A DNA stretch of 16,249 bases from assembly GCA_045591645.1 (NCBI GenBank), contig JAZNTG010000013.1, forward strand, positions 1 to 16,249, given 5' to 3'. Within the stretch, counting starts at the first letter, position 1; every line of letters begins with the position of its first letter. Position numbers and translations under genes: made by a program. Below are positions 1 to 7,501 of the stretch, piece by piece. The notes beneath the pieces are model-generated. The model made no database searches, was not told where the DNA came from, and saw only the letters and a program-made list of their open reading frames with translations. Source of the stretch: SFWF01 sp045591645. Its GTDB lineage: Bacteria; Bacillota; Clostridia; Oscillospirales; Acutalibacteraceae.

Positions 1-2
1 GC

Positions 3-149
3 TGGGCAAGTATTGTGTGTATCGTCTGCTTACTTGGCGGAATACAGCTGCTGTCTCTTGGAATAATAGGTGAGTATATCGGAAAGATATATCTTGAGAC
101 TAAGGCAAGACCGCGTTATATAATTGAAAAAGAAACAGAGCATCGTTGA
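3..149 (+). CDS. C-terminal end of a GtrB/DPM1-like membrane glycosyltransferase (5' truncated by window)
   Basis: Only the last 48 codons are present, entering in frame at position 3 and ending at TGA 147-149. The visible part is a hydrophobic helix (WASIVCIVCLLGGIQLLSLG) followed by IIGEYIGKIYLETKARPRYII and a charged tail. A last membrane helix, then a GEYIGRIY-like segment and an RPRYII motif, is the usual C-terminus of GT2 enzymes of the GtrB/ArnC/dolichyl-phosphate-mannose synthase type. These move a sugar from a nucleotide donor to undecaprenyl phosphate at the cytoplasmic membrane. The catalytic GT-A domain lies outside the window, so sugar and pathway cannot be stated. The family call rests on the C-terminal pattern only. 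The stop codon lies inside the following terminator hairpin. Confidence 0.8.
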   Translation, partial: WASIVCIVCLLGGIQLLSLGIIGEYIGKIYLETKARPRYIIEKETEHR

Positions 150-167
150 TGCTCTGTTTCTTCTTTT
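132..167 (+). terminator. Rho-independent terminator of the glycosyltransferase gene
   Basis: A perfect 13-bp stem (132-144 with 148-160, GAAACAGAGCATC and its complement) closes a 3-nt loop at 145-147 and is followed by TTCTTTT. The stop codon of the upstream gene lies in the loop and 3' arm. Confidence 0.9.
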
Positions 168-223
168 AGGGAAAGGGGAAAGGGGAAAATTAATCTGTGC
201 CTTCGGTGCAGTATATCGACACA

Positions 224-871
224 TTAATTATTCATTTTCCTGTTTGCCCGTACTATCATCGCAACGGCGACGATTATTACAATAATGCAAACTGAAAAGC
301 CGACTATGGAATTGAGGGTACGGCGAAGCAGAGCATCACTGCAGAAGCGGTCGAGCAGTGCAGTCTGAAGTGAGAACATCGACATCATCGCGACCGACAT
401 ATTAAGGCTCTTTGATGCCGATAGCAGTGGATCGTCGATGCGGCCGATGCGCCGCGCATCTATTATGGCGGTAATGACCCTGTAAAGAGTATAGCCACCG
501 AATATCCATATGATATACCCCGAATATTCAGCTACCTTGTCATACTTGATAATGATGATAACTATGACCGCCATAGAAAGATTGAGCAGCATAAGAAGCT
601 TTCCGCAGCCGCGGTAGCTGCGAAGCGCCTTTATGCGAATTTCTTTTCGGTTCATTTCATTTTTAAGTCGCTGATCGGTCCTTATAAGCAGGAATTTTAT
701 GGTGCAGAGAAGAATATAGTAAAGAGCTACTGCGCCAAACCATACCGACTTATAGATAATACCTGTTGCAAGCTTAAAAACTGCATAGACTATGTTAAAA
801 AAGAATCCGAAATACAGCCCCACCCGAGCCCTCTGCTCAGGCGAGTTTAAAATTATATTGAAGGATCGCAA
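224..871 (-). CDS. Six-helix integral membrane protein of unknown function
   Basis: I do not recognise this family. The protein is about 215 residues with roughly six hydrophobic segments, near residues 19-40, 44-63, 92-109, 118-137, 157-172 and 187-208. A basic, charged stretch (RTDQRLKNEMNRKEIRIKALRSYR) lies between helices 2 and 3 and a basic tail ends the protein (RANRKMNN), consistent with cytoplasmic loops. There is no signal peptide, soluble domain or catalytic motif. Start choice: GTG at 880 opens the same frame, but an AAAAGG site lies directly against it. That site is 8 nt upstream of TTG at 869-871, a normal spacing, so I prefer the TTG. The gene is divergent from the GntR/ABC operon. 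Its 3' end is about 57 bases past the glycosyltransferase terminator, and I see no clear terminator of its own. Confidence 0.7.
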   Translation of the reverse strand: MRSFNIILNSPEQRARVGLYFGFFFNIVYAVFKLATGIIYKSVWFGAVALYYILLCTIKFLLIRTDQRLKNEMNRKEIRIKALRSYRGCGKLLMLLNLSMAVIVIIIIKYDKVAEYSGYIIWIFGGYTLYRVITAIIDARRIGRIDDPLLSASKSLNMSVAMMSMFSLQTALLDRFCSDALLRRTLNSIVGFSVCIIVIIVAVAMIVRANRKMNN

Positions 872-943
872 ACGTATCACCTTTTAATATTATGTGCAAC
901 TATATGCAAATAAAACTGACCGCTGACCACTGTAAAAAAACTC

Positions 944-972
944 TTGACAAAGGTTTTTTGACGGTGTATTAT
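944..972 (+). promoter_or_regulatory. Sigma-A promoter of the GntR-ABC operon
   Basis: TTGACA at 944-949, a 17-nt spacer and TATTAT at 967-972. It is a near-consensus promoter. The start point would fall near 979, inside the palindrome at 975-1001. Confidence 0.85.
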
Positions 973-974
973 AT

Positions 975-1001
975 AACTGTACTAAGTGTAATAGTACAGT
1001 T
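975..1001. promoter_or_regulatory. Perfect palindromic operator, probably the GntR autoregulatory site
   Basis: AACTGTACTA (975-984) and TAGTACAGTT (992-1001) are exact reverse complements separated by 7 nt (AGTGTAA). The palindrome begins 3 nt after the -10 box and covers the expected transcription start, so a bound dimer would block transcription. The next gene encodes a YtrA-type GntR repressor, and such regulators commonly bind their own promoter. The pairing of this site with this regulator is inference. Confidence 0.75.
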
Positions 1002-1032
1002 GCAACGAAATTAAGACGAAGGGAGATATAGC

Positions 1033-1404
1033 GTGATAACCATAGACTACCGAAGCCGCGTGCCGATATACGACCAGATAGTAAACGGCATCATCCGTCT
1101 TAAAACGGTCGGTGTTTTAAAGGCTGACGATAAGCTTCCGAGCGTTCGCCAATTGGCAAATGAGCTTCACATAAATCCCAATACAGTGCAAAAGGCATAC
1201 GCAATGCTTGAAGCCGACAAGATCATTTACTCTGTATCGGGCAAGGGATCGTTCATATCGGGCGACTCTGCCGCGGATACGGCACTTTATGCCGCCGCAA
1301 AGGCTGATTTTGAAAAGGCCGTACAGGAAGCGGCATACAGGGGACTGAGTAAGCAGAGCCTTGCAGAGATTATAGAAAAGGTATTTGAAAATGAAGATAA
1401 TTAA
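1033..1404 (+). CDS. GntR-family transcriptional regulator, YtrA subfamily
   Basis: A short (123-residue) winged-helix protein. Residues about 9-76 form the GntR DNA-binding domain: PIYDQIVNGI, then LPSVRQLANELHINPNTVQKAYAMLE (recognition helix) and the wing YSVSGKGSFI. The remaining ~45 residues are a short helical tail. This is the YtrA plan, in which a small dimerisation tail replaces the large effector domain of other GntR proteins. The start is GTG with AAGGGAG about 7 nt upstream. YtrA-type regulators repress adjacent ABC-transporter operons, often ones induced by cell-envelope stress or antibiotics. The ATPase and permease follow directly here, and a perfect palindrome overlaps the promoter. 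The inducer cannot be read from sequence. Confidence 0.93.
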   Translation: MITIDYRSRVPIYDQIVNGIIRLKTVGVLKADDKLPSVRQLANELHINPNTVQKAYAMLEADKIIYSVSGKGSFISGDSAADTALYAAAKADFEKAVQEAAYRGLSKQSLAEIIEKVFENEDN

Positions 1405-1477
1405 AATTTTAGTCGCGGCTTTTTGCGTAATTACAGCCGCGGTAGCCTCGATTACAATATATAAAAGGAGGAAATAA
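1391..1477 (+). CDS. 28-residue single-helix membrane microprotein (candidate)
   Basis: ATG at 1391 opens a 28-codon frame that overlaps the end of the GntR gene by 14 bases and stops at TAA 1475-1477. The product begins MKIIKILVAAFCVITAAVAS and ends ITIYKRRK: a lysine-flanked hydrophobic stretch of about 18 residues with a basic tail, which fits a single-pass membrane peptide with its C-terminus inside. An AAAAGG site lies 9 nt upstream of the ATG. The AAAGGAGG site of the ATPase gene lies within the last codons, so translation of this frame would run into the next start and could couple it. Function is unknown. It might be a small transporter subunit or regulator. It could also be a coupling leader, or a chance frame. 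Confidence 0.5.
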   Translation: MKIIKILVAAFCVITAAVASITIYKRRK

Positions 1478-1480
1478 CGG

Positions 1481-2380
1481 ATGATAAAGGCTGTAGAGCT
1501 GACTAAAAAATTCGGTGACTTTGTCGCTTTAGATAAAATGAACATAGAGCTTGCTGACGGCTGTATATGGGGTCTTGTAGGCTCCAACGGCTCGGGCAAG
1601 AGCACCCTGCTTCGCATTATCGCGGGTGTCTATTATCCCGACGGCGGTACAATAGAGGTTGACGGCGAGGCGGTATGGAGCAATCCCGATGTTAAAAGTA
1701 AGATATTCTTCTTAGCTGACCAGCCCCACTTTTTTAAAAATTCAAATCTTTTGGAGATGGCATCCTTTTACGAGGGGATGTACACCTCATTCTCGCGCGA
1801 GCGCTTTGATTGGCTGTCGGGTGTTTTTCCGATAAGCGTTACCGATAAGATAGATAATATGTCAAAGGGAATGCAGCGTCAGGCGGCGCTGATACTTGCC
1901 CTTTCGACAAGCCCTAAATATCTGCTTTTGGATGAAGCCTTTGACGGACTTGACCCCGTTATGCGAAACGTCCTTAAAAGCCTGCTTATAGACGGCATAG
2001 AAAACACAGGTATGACCGCAATAATATCCTCTCATAATCTTCGTGAGCTTGAGGACCTCTGCGACCATGTTGCCCTTATCCATAAGGGACATATCGTCTT
2101 AAACGATTCGCTTGAGGGCATTCGCGGCACCACACATAAGGTTCAGGCGGCATTCAAAACTCTGCCTGCTGAGATAAAGTTTGACGGACTTAACATCCTT
2201 AAAGCTGAAAAGACAGGCTCGCTGATACAGATGGTCGTAAAGGGCAATATAGACGAGATATTAGCCCATATAAACTCTCTCGACCCGATATTCTGCGAGA
2301 CTATAGAGCCCTCTTTAGAGGAGCTGTTTATCTATGAAATGGAGGTAGAAGGCTATGACGTCAGCAATATCCTTAAATAA
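1481..2380 (+). CDS. ABC transporter ATP-binding protein (YtrB-like)
   Basis: A 299-residue ATPase with every expected motif. Walker A is GSNGSGKST (34-42), the Q-loop Gln is in ADQPHFF (Q81), the signature is MSKGMQRQ (127-134, a degenerate LSGGQ), Walker B is YLLLDEAFDGLDP (147-159) and the switch His is in SSHNLRELED (H185). Residues from about 215 form a C-terminal extension typical of ATPases paired with ABC-2-type permeases. The start is ATG, 9 nt after AAAGGAGG. The 3' end overlaps the permease start by 26 bases, indicating tight co-translation. Acting as a dimer, it would power the membrane partner encoded next. The YtrA-type regulator suggests a stress- or antibiotic-responsive exporter, but the substrate is unknown. 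Confidence 0.95.
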   Translation: MIKAVELTKKFGDFVALDKMNIELADGCIWGLVGSNGSGKSTLLRIIAGVYYPDGGTIEVDGEAVWSNPDVKSKIFFLADQPHFFKNSNLLEMASFYEGMYTSFSRERFDWLSGVFPISVTDKIDNMSKGMQRQAALILALSTSPKYLLLDEAFDGLDPVMRNVLKSLLIDGIENTGMTAIISSHNLRELEDLCDHVALIHKGHIVLNDSLEGIRGTTHKVQAAFKTLPAEIKFDGLNILKAEKTGSLIQMVVKGNIDEILAHINSLDPIFCETIEPSLEELFIYEMEVEGYDVSNILK

Positions 2381-4139
2381 GAAAAACAGGGTACTAAACT
2401 TTTTCACATTCACACTAAAAAAGCAAACACCCCTGACCCTTCTCGTCACAGCCTTCGGCCTTCTTATATGCCCGGGTGTACTTATAAACAGTATTTTTGA
2501 TGCTTATGATTACACTAAACCCAATATGAACGACTATTTTGAAGGCTTTACGATCGGGATATTTATAGTAGCACTGGGACTTATGGTGCTGCTCACGGTA
2601 TCTAACTTCAGTTTTCTCTATTCAAAGAAGTCGGGCGATGTGTTCCACGCTCTTCCGCTGACGAGAAACGAGCTTCTGCTCAGCCGTATGCTAGCCTCCT
2701 TTGCAGGCGCATTCTTTACAATGACCGCTTGCTTTTTCGGACTTTGTATCGTAAACCTTTTGCCTACGGTATACGGAGTAGAGGCGGGCACGGTGGCGGC
2801 GACCTTCGGCGCAATGACGGTCATGCTCTTTATGTGCACCGTATTTACGACCCTTTTTGCCGTTTGCTCGGGCGGCATATTCGACTTTATCGTAGCCGCG
2901 GGCGCAGTAAACCTCGGAATTCCCGCGATATATGCCATTTTCTTAAACTTTCTTGAAAACAGCTCATACGGCGTTGTCTGGAATAACGGCGGCTCGGCAT
3001 ACACCTATACGACTCCATATCTTTACGCGGGACTCAAGGTATTTGTGATACCGAATCAAGGGATAGATGAGGTAGCGAAATATTTCTGGAAAAACGGCGC
3101 GCCGCTCAATTGGTTTACCGTTATCGAAACGCTTGTTTTCACGGCGGTATGTCTGATAGCTCTCTTAAAGCTCTTCTCTATCAGACGCAGTGAGACGGCG
3201 GGTGAGGCATATTCCTTTAAATTTATGCCTCATATAATATCTCTGCTCGTATCGATAGTCGGCGGCTATCTGCTCGCATATATCTTTACGGGAAGAAGCT
3301 TTACCTCGGCAGATTTCTGGTTATTCTTTATTATCGGCGCGGCTCTCTGCAGCGTTACCGCAGGCGCGATATTCACCCGAGGCTTTAAGAGTGTCAAGAC
3401 CTCGCTTATCCGCGGTGCCATCGCAGTAGGACTGACCATCGCTCTTTGTATCGGCTTCCTCTTCTACAGCGACTATGAGGAAAATTATGTGCCCGAAAAG
3501 GCAAGAATAGAATCTATCGCGGTCGGTTATAACGAGGATGTTGTGTTTTCGGATAATTTCGATATAATACTCGATATTCACAAGGCGGCTCTCGAGGACA
3601 GAAATTCCAACAGTATGTACACTGATGATGCTGTTAAGGATATCTATGAAACGCCGAGCAAATACACCCTCGCCGACACTATCGACAACATATACTTTTC
3701 CTATAAAATGAAAAACGGAAAAGAGATTACCCGTCGGTACTATAACCTTGTAGCAGGAGAGCTTGATCCGCTGTTTATAAAGTATATGCAGAGCCATGAA
3801 TATATCGCAAGATACCTTGATTTTGAGGGTATGGATACTATGGTAGAGATAAGCTATACCGATTACGGCGAAGTCATCGACTTTGAAGAGAGAAACTACG
3901 AGACCCGTTATACACTTATAACCCCCGAGACCACCGTTGCGCTGATGAAGGCATACGCAAAGGAGCTGAAGGCTGCCGATGAAGCGGTGTTCTATGAGGC
4001 GTGCGATCTTATCGAGGTCTACGGACTGAATGACAAAAGCTATTCAGAAAACTTCCGCGTTCCCGAAAGCTTTACTGAGACCAGAGCGATATTATCGACG
4101 ATAGAGTTCAAGTCAGCAGAAGAGAAGGAATATAAGTAA
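2355..4139 (+). CDS. ABC-2-type permease with large C-terminal extracytoplasmic domain (YtrC/D-like)
   Basis: A 594-residue protein. The N-terminal ~372 residues carry about nine hydrophobic segments, near 26-48, 66-88, 108-134, 146-170, 174-198, 254-273, 293-311, 320-341 and 353-371. After the second comes YSKKSGDVFHALPLTRNELL (89-108), the characteristic cytoplasmic coupling segment of ABC-2 permeases. Residues about 373-594 are soluble, acidic and tyrosine-rich, and probably face outside. This resembles the C-terminal domain seen on permeases of clostridial YtrA-linked operons. The start is ATG 9 nt after GGAGG and lies inside the ATPase gene. A bidirectional terminator follows 8 bases after the stop. 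No signal peptide cleavage site is seen, so the first helix is probably a membrane anchor. Substrate is unknown. Confidence 0.9.
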   Translation: MTSAISLNKKNRVLNFFTFTLKKQTPLTLLVTAFGLLICPGVLINSIFDAYDYTKPNMNDYFEGFTIGIFIVALGLMVLLTVSNFSFLYSKKSGDVFHALPLTRNELLLSRMLASFAGAFFTMTACFFGLCIVNLLPTVYGVEAGTVAATFGAMTVMLFMCTVFTTLFAVCSGGIFDFIVAAGAVNLGIPAIYAIFLNFLENSSYGVVWNNGGSAYTYTTPYLYAGLKVFVIPNQGIDEVAKYFWKNGAPLNWFTVIETLVFTAVCLIALLKLFSIRRSETAGEAYSFKFMPHIISLLVSIVGGYLLAYIFTGRSFTSADFWLFFIIGAALCSVTAGAIFTRGFKSVKTSLIRGAIAVGLTIALCIGFLFYSDYEENYVPEKARIESIAVGYNEDVVFSDNFDIILDIHKAALEDRNSNSMYTDDAVKDIYETPSKYTLADTIDNIYFSYKMKNGKEITRRYYNLVAGELDPLFIKYMQSHEYIARYLDFEGMDTMVEISYTDYGEVIDFEERNYETRYTLITPETTVALMKAYAKELKAADEAVFYEACDLIEVYGLNDKSYSENFRVPESFTETRAILSTIEFKSAEEKEYK

Positions 4140-4147
4140 ACAAAAAT

Positions 4148-4170
4148 CCGCCCATATGGGCGGTTTTTTT
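4148..4170. terminator. Bidirectional terminator between the ABC operon and the ferredoxin gene
   Basis: CCGCCC (4148-4153) pairs with GGGCGG (4158-4163) around ATAT, followed by seven T on the + strand. The - strand copy is followed by ATTTTTG. It separates two convergent genes. Confidence 0.9.
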
Positions 4171-4182
4171 GTTTGTAAGTAA

Positions 4183-4353
4183 TTATGCCTCGGAGATAGC
4201 GTCTACGGGGCAACTTGCTGCACAAGCGCCGCAGTCAATGCAGGTATCTGCATCGATCTCGAACTTATCAGCACCCTCAGAGATAGCCTCTACAGGGCAA
4301 CCGGAAGCACAAGCACCACAGCTGATGCAAGCGTCAGAAATCGTGAAAGCCAT
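4183..4353 (-). CDS. Clostridial-type 2[4Fe-4S] ferredoxin
   Basis: A 56-residue protein starting MAFTISDACISCGACASGCP. It has two classic cluster motifs, CxxCxxCxxxCP: C9, C12, C15, C19 and C38, C41, C44, C48. Cross-ligation as in clostridial ferredoxins would give two [4Fe-4S] clusters. The length matches the 55-56 residues usual for this family. The start is ATG with a perfect AAGGAGGTGT site at 4361-4370. It is a soluble low-potential electron carrier, and the 2-oxoacid oxidoreductase at 11451-14803 is a plausible donor. It lies 70 bases downstream of ricT in the same direction but has its own promoter (4388-4415). Several codons are identical between the two halves, reflecting the ancient internal duplication. 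Confidence 0.97.
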   Translation of the reverse strand: MAFTISDACISCGACASGCPVEAISEGADKFEIDADTCIDCGACAASCPVDAISEA

Positions 4354-4387
4354 TTACATTACACCTCCTTGGTGTTAGCCTAAATTC

Positions 4388-4415
4388 ATTTTATCATATT
4401 AGTGCAAAATTGCAA
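4388..4415 (-). promoter_or_regulatory. Promoter of the ferredoxin gene
   Basis: Read on the - strand: TTGCAA (4410-4415), a 16-nt spacer, then TAAAAT (4388-4393) preceded by TGA, an extended -10. It fits between ricT and the ferredoxin gene. No terminator separates them, so readthrough from the upstream operon is also possible. Confidence 0.65.
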
Positions 4416-4423
4416 GAGAAAAT

Positions 4424-5275
4424 TTATTCCTTAGCACTATTTTCCGATTTTTGCGGTTTTTTGGCACGTCCGCGGTGAATAACCTCCACCTCGTCCTTAT
4501 TAATCTTGATGGGTGCCGCATCCTCACCGACCTTGACGTAAAGCGTCCCTGTAAGGACGTTTTGGTCAACTACCGTACCGTTTCCGCTCGGTGTTTTTAC
4601 AAGCGAGCCTAGGGGAGGGGTGATCGAGTTAAGATACTCGTAAGCATCCTGCTCATATTTGAGGCAGCACATAAGTCTTCCGCAGCTTCCCGATATCTTG
4701 GTCGGATTAAGAGAAAGACCTTGTTCCTTAGCCATCTTGATCGAAACAGGCTGAAAATCGTCAAGAAATCTCGCGCAGCAGAAGGGCTGTCCGCAAATAC
4801 CGAGCCCGCCGAGCATTTTAGCCTCGTCGCGCACACCAATCTGGCGAAGCTCGATACGGGTGTGGAAGCTACCCGCAAGGTCCTTTACAAGCTCACGAAA
4901 ATCGACTCTGCCGTCGCTTGTAAAGTAGAAAAGAATTTTAGAGCCGTCAAAAGCACATTCAACATCGACAAGCTTCATATCAAGCTTGTGCTGAAGCACC
5001 TTTTTCTCACATATATCAAAGGCTTCCTTTGCCTTCTTCTTGTTTTCCCTGACTTTTTTGCGGTCAGCCTCGGTCGCAATTCTAAGCACCTTTTTGAGCG
5101 GCTTTATTATCTGCTCATCATTAATGGCTTTAACTCCCTCGCTGACGGTACCGCACTCGATTCCTCTTGCGGTCTCAACGACGACCATATCCCCGAGCGA
5201 AATATTAAGACCTGCAGGGTCAAAATAGTATGCTCTGCCGTCAGATTTGAATTTTACAGATACAACTTCAGTCAT
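4424..5275 (-). CDS. ricT: RicT/YaaT, PSP1-domain iron-sulfur regulatory protein
   Basis: A 283-residue PSP1-superfamily protein. The conserved centre has the Cys-rich blocks LGICGQPFCCARF (C161, C166, C167) and SGSCGRLMCC (C198, C203, C204), the expected ligands for iron-sulfur binding. In Bacillus subtilis, RicT works with RicA and RicF in a cytoplasmic complex that promotes RNase Y-dependent mRNA maturation and affects sporulation, competence and biofilm formation. It also binds [4Fe-4S] clusters. The N-terminal part (EVVSVKFKSDGRAYYFDP, GDMVVVETARGIECG) is the usual start of the family. The C-terminus is a lysine-rich tail. ATG follows GGAGG closely and lies 11 bases past the holB stop, so the two are co-transcribed. 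holB-ricT adjacency is also found in B. subtilis. No ricA or ricF is seen here. Confidence 0.94.
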   Translation of the reverse strand: MTEVVSVKFKSDGRAYYFDPAGLNISLGDMVVVETARGIECGTVSEGVKAINDEQIIKPLKKVLRIATEADRKKVRENKKKAKEAFDICEKKVLQHKLDMKLVDVECAFDGSKILFYFTSDGRVDFRELVKDLAGSFHTRIELRQIGVRDEAKMLGGLGICGQPFCCARFLDDFQPVSIKMAKEQGLSLNPTKISGSCGRLMCCLKYEQDAYEYLNSITPPLGSLVKTPSGNGTVVDQNVLTGTLYVKVGEDAAPIKINKDEVEVIHRGRAKKPQKSENSAKE

Positions 5276-5286
5276 TATGTCCTCCG

Positions 5287-6216
5287 TTAGATAGTTTTCA
5301 ACATCGTTAGCCTTGAGGTAAGCGATGTAAAGAAAAGCGATAGATTAATATTCGTTATAAGAAGCGGCTCGAGCTCGCACACGGTGTCATACATTTTTGA
5401 GTATTCAAGCCGTGTTGCAGGATAGCCTGCGCTTTGGGTCACCTTTTGTACAATCAAGCTCTTCAGCTCTTTTGTAAACAGATCTGCCTCAGCGCGATTT
5501 TTCTCAAGTCTTGCCGCCGCTTTTAGTGCCGAAAGGCGGTCGCCGCCTTCTACAGCCGACAGATATTCACGCGCGGCCTCGATCCCGAGCGATATCTTTG
5601 AAGAGCCAAGCGCTTCGAGAGTCTTTCCTATATTGTTTTTGTTTAAGTTGAGCAGCTCTGCCGTCCTTTTTTGGTCAAAGCCGCGGGAAGTAAGCACCAA
5701 AAGTGCCTCATCAAACGAGGGCTCATAAAGCGAAAAGACGGTACAGCGTGAAACTACCGTATCTAAAAGGATGCTTGCTGATTCACTCAGAAGTATGAAA
5801 AATACATTCTGGGGCGGCTCCTCAAGCAGCTTTAAAAGCTTGTTCTGAGACGCTGTGTTCATAGTATCCGCCTGCTCGATTATCAGCACCTTGCCCGAAG
5901 CGGTGTGAGGGGTAAAATAGGCTATCTCTCGAAGGCGGTCGATCTGCGCCACCGAGATATTCTTTTTCTTTTCCTCGGGTGCTATCCTTTCAATATCGGG
6001 GTGGGTGCCCGCGTCGGCAAGATGACAGGTGCGGCAGCGGCAACAGGGAGAGTCGTCCGCTTCACAAAGGGCGGCTTTAGCAATATAAGCTGAAAGGGTT
6101 CGCTTACCTGTGCCCGAATTACCCTCTATTATCATAGCGTGGGGAAGTCGACGTGCCGATATAAGCCTTAAAAGAGATTCCTTTACACGGTCATTGCCGC
6201 AGATGGGAAAGCTCAT
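5287..6216 (-). CDS. holB: DNA polymerase III subunit delta'
   Basis: A 309-residue AAA+ clamp-loader subunit. Walker A is EGNSGTGKRT (31-40). The zinc module has cysteines at 51, 58, 59, 61 and 64 (C...SPCCRCRTC). Walker B is LIIEQADTM (111-119), followed by NKLLKLLEEPP (125-135), and the SRC motif (156-158) carries the arginine that acts in trans at the neighbouring ATP site. With delta and the tau/gamma subunits it loads the beta sliding clamp onto primed DNA. The ATG lies in an ATGA overlap with the trpS stop, showing translational coupling. ricT follows after 11 bases. In B. subtilis the upstream neighbour is the tmk/ricF-type cluster; here trpS takes that place. Confidence 0.95.
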   Translation of the reverse strand: MSFPICGNDRVKESLLRLISARRLPHAMIIEGNSGTGKRTLSAYIAKAALCEADDSPCCRCRTCHLADAGTHPDIERIAPEEKKKNISVAQIDRLREIAYFTPHTASGKVLIIEQADTMNTASQNKLLKLLEEPPQNVFFILLSESASILLDTVVSRCTVFSLYEPSFDEALLVLTSRGFDQKRTAELLNLNKNNIGKTLEALGSSKISLGIEAAREYLSAVEGGDRLSALKAAARLEKNRAEADLFTKELKSLIVQKVTQSAGYPATRLEYSKMYDTVCELEPLLITNINLSLFFTSLTSRLTMLKTI

Positions 6217-7211
6217 AGCACGAAGCCCACTTTTTTCATAGCCTTTGAAAGTGTGCGCATAGCTGTGTGCTCTGCTTTTCTTGCGCCCTCACGGTACAGC
6301 TCCTCAAGAGCCTTCTTATCCTTGATGATAGCCTCGTAGCGCTCTCTTATCGGGCGGAGCTCTTCAACAACGGCTTCACCGACCGCCGTTTTAAAGTCGC
6401 CGTAGCCGCGGCCTTCAAACTCAGCCGTTATCTCATCGGCGGTCTTTCCCGTAACTGCCGAATAAATACCGATAAGGTTATTTATGCCCGCCTTTTCTTC
6501 GCCGATGCAGACTTTAGCCTCGCTGTCGGTAACGGCGCGCTTGAACTTTCTCATAATAGCGTCGGGCTCGTCAAGTATTGCGACCCACGCATTTACATTC
6601 TCATCTGACTTGGACATCTTTCTTGTGGGGTCCTGAAGCGACATAACCCTTGCGCCCGCTTTTCCTATAAACGGCTCAGGGATAGTAAATACGTTTCCGT
6701 AAAGACCGTTGAAGCGGTTAGCTATATCTCTTGTTATCTCAAGATGCTGCTTTTGGTCGGCGCCTACGGGCACAAAATCGGGATTATAAAGCAGAATATC
6801 AGCCGCCATAAGAGCAGGGTAGGCAAAAAGACCTACATTAACATTATCCGCGTGCTTAGCCGACTTATCCTTGAACTGGGTCATTCTGGACATCTCGCCG
6901 AACTGTGTGTAGCAGGAGAGAAGCCATGCGAGCTGAGCGTGCTCGGGCACGTGAGACTGAATGAAAAGGGTGCTCTTTTCGGGGTCAAGGCCAAGTGCCA
7001 GCATAAGCGCGAAGGTAGAATATATCTGAGAACGGAGCTTAGCAGGCTCCTGACGGACGGTTATTGCGTGAAGGTCAGCGACCGCAAAGGTGCAATCATA
7101 CTCCTCCTGCATATTTACCCAGTTTTTGAGCGCTCCGAGATAATTTCCTAAAGTCAGCATACCGCTGGGCTGAATACAGCTTAATACTTTTTTCTTTTGT
7201 AATTCTTCCAT
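6213..7211 (-). CDS. trpS: Tryptophanyl-tRNA synthetase
   Basis: A 332-residue class Ic aminoacyl-tRNA synthetase. The ATP-binding HIGH-type motif is QPSGMLTLGNYLGAL (TLGN at 20-23, as in Bacillus-type TrpRS) and the KMSKS loop is exact (198-202). Further family blocks are VPEHAQLAWLLSCYTQFGEMSRMTQFKDKS, LMAADILLYNPDFVPVGADQKQH and ITRDIANRFN. It charges tRNA-Trp with tryptophan. An upstream GTG at 7223 opens the frame four codons earlier, but ATG at 7209-7211 has GAGG at the right distance, so I use the ATG. It is first in the trpS-holB-ricT operon. The promoter lies only about 25 bases upstream, leaving no room for a T-box leader. Confidence 0.97.
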   Translation of the reverse strand: MEELQKKKVLSCIQPSGMLTLGNYLGALKNWVNMQEEYDCTFAVADLHAITVRQEPAKLRSQIYSTFALMLALGLDPEKSTLFIQSHVPEHAQLAWLLSCYTQFGEMSRMTQFKDKSAKHADNVNVGLFAYPALMAADILLYNPDFVPVGADQKQHLEITRDIANRFNGLYGNVFTIPEPFIGKAGARVMSLQDPTRKMSKSDENVNAWVAILDEPDAIMRKFKRAVTDSEAKVCIGEEKAGINNLIGIYSAVTGKTADEITAEFEGRGYGDFKTAVGEAVVEELRPIRERYEAIIKDKKALEELYREGARKAEHTAMRTLSKAMKKVGFVL

Positions 7212-7242
7212 AATGAACCTCACGTAGAAAATAATCTAATAC

Positions 7243-7271
7243 ATTATACTATATATTTTATAAAACGGCAA
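7243..7271 (-). promoter_or_regulatory. Promoter of the trpS-holB-ricT operon
   Basis: On the - strand: TTGCCG (7266-7271), a 17-nt spacer and TATAAT (7243-7248). Transcription would start near 7236, giving a leader of about 25 nt. Confidence 0.75.
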
Positions 7272-7441
7272 GAAGTTTATATAATATCAATTTCACCGTA
7301 ATTCTGCAACGTTTAGACATTAAAATAACAGCAAACCTTTCAAATACCGATAATATTTGCAAAAAATATATTAAATGTAAAATATGTTTACAAAATAATT
7401 AGGGCAAAATGTAGAAATGTAAAGAAAACTAAATATTCGTA

Positions 7442-7470
7442 TTGCGTAATTTGGGAATATATGTTAAAAT
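7442..7470 (+). promoter_or_regulatory. Probable promoter of spo0A
   Basis: TTGCGT (7442-7447), a 17-nt spacer and TAAAAT (7465-7470) preceded by TGT, an extended -10. TTTGACA at 7472-7478 differs by one base from the Spo0A box in reverse orientation (TTCGACA) and would overlap the start point, so autoregulation is possible but unproven. The rest of the ~290-bp gap between the divergent trpS and spo0A genes is AT-rich, and I see no other gene in it. Confidence 0.6.
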
Positions 7471-7501
7471 ATTTGACATAATAGAACAGGAGGTATTCCA
7501 A

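Noticed and set aside
168..223. G-rich run (three GGG/GGGG tracts separated by AAA) as a quadruplex, and the CTGTGCC-TTC-GGTGCAG hairpin as a terminator
   Set aside because: Only three G tracts are present. On the - strand, where a terminator would be needed, the hairpin has two A-C mismatches and no U tract.
1117..1617. 166-residue - strand frame opposite gntR and the ATPase gene
   Set aside because: It is antisense to two well-supported genes and their Walker A region, without a ribosome site or recognisable domain.
4721..5290. 189-residue + strand frame opposite ricT
   Set aside because: It is the antisense of the conserved Cys-rich PSP1 core of RicT. No domain is recognisable.
7212..7300. 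T-box leader expected before trpS
   Set aside because: The promoter lies about 25-30 bases from the start codon, and there is no specifier stem, T-box sequence or antiterminator.
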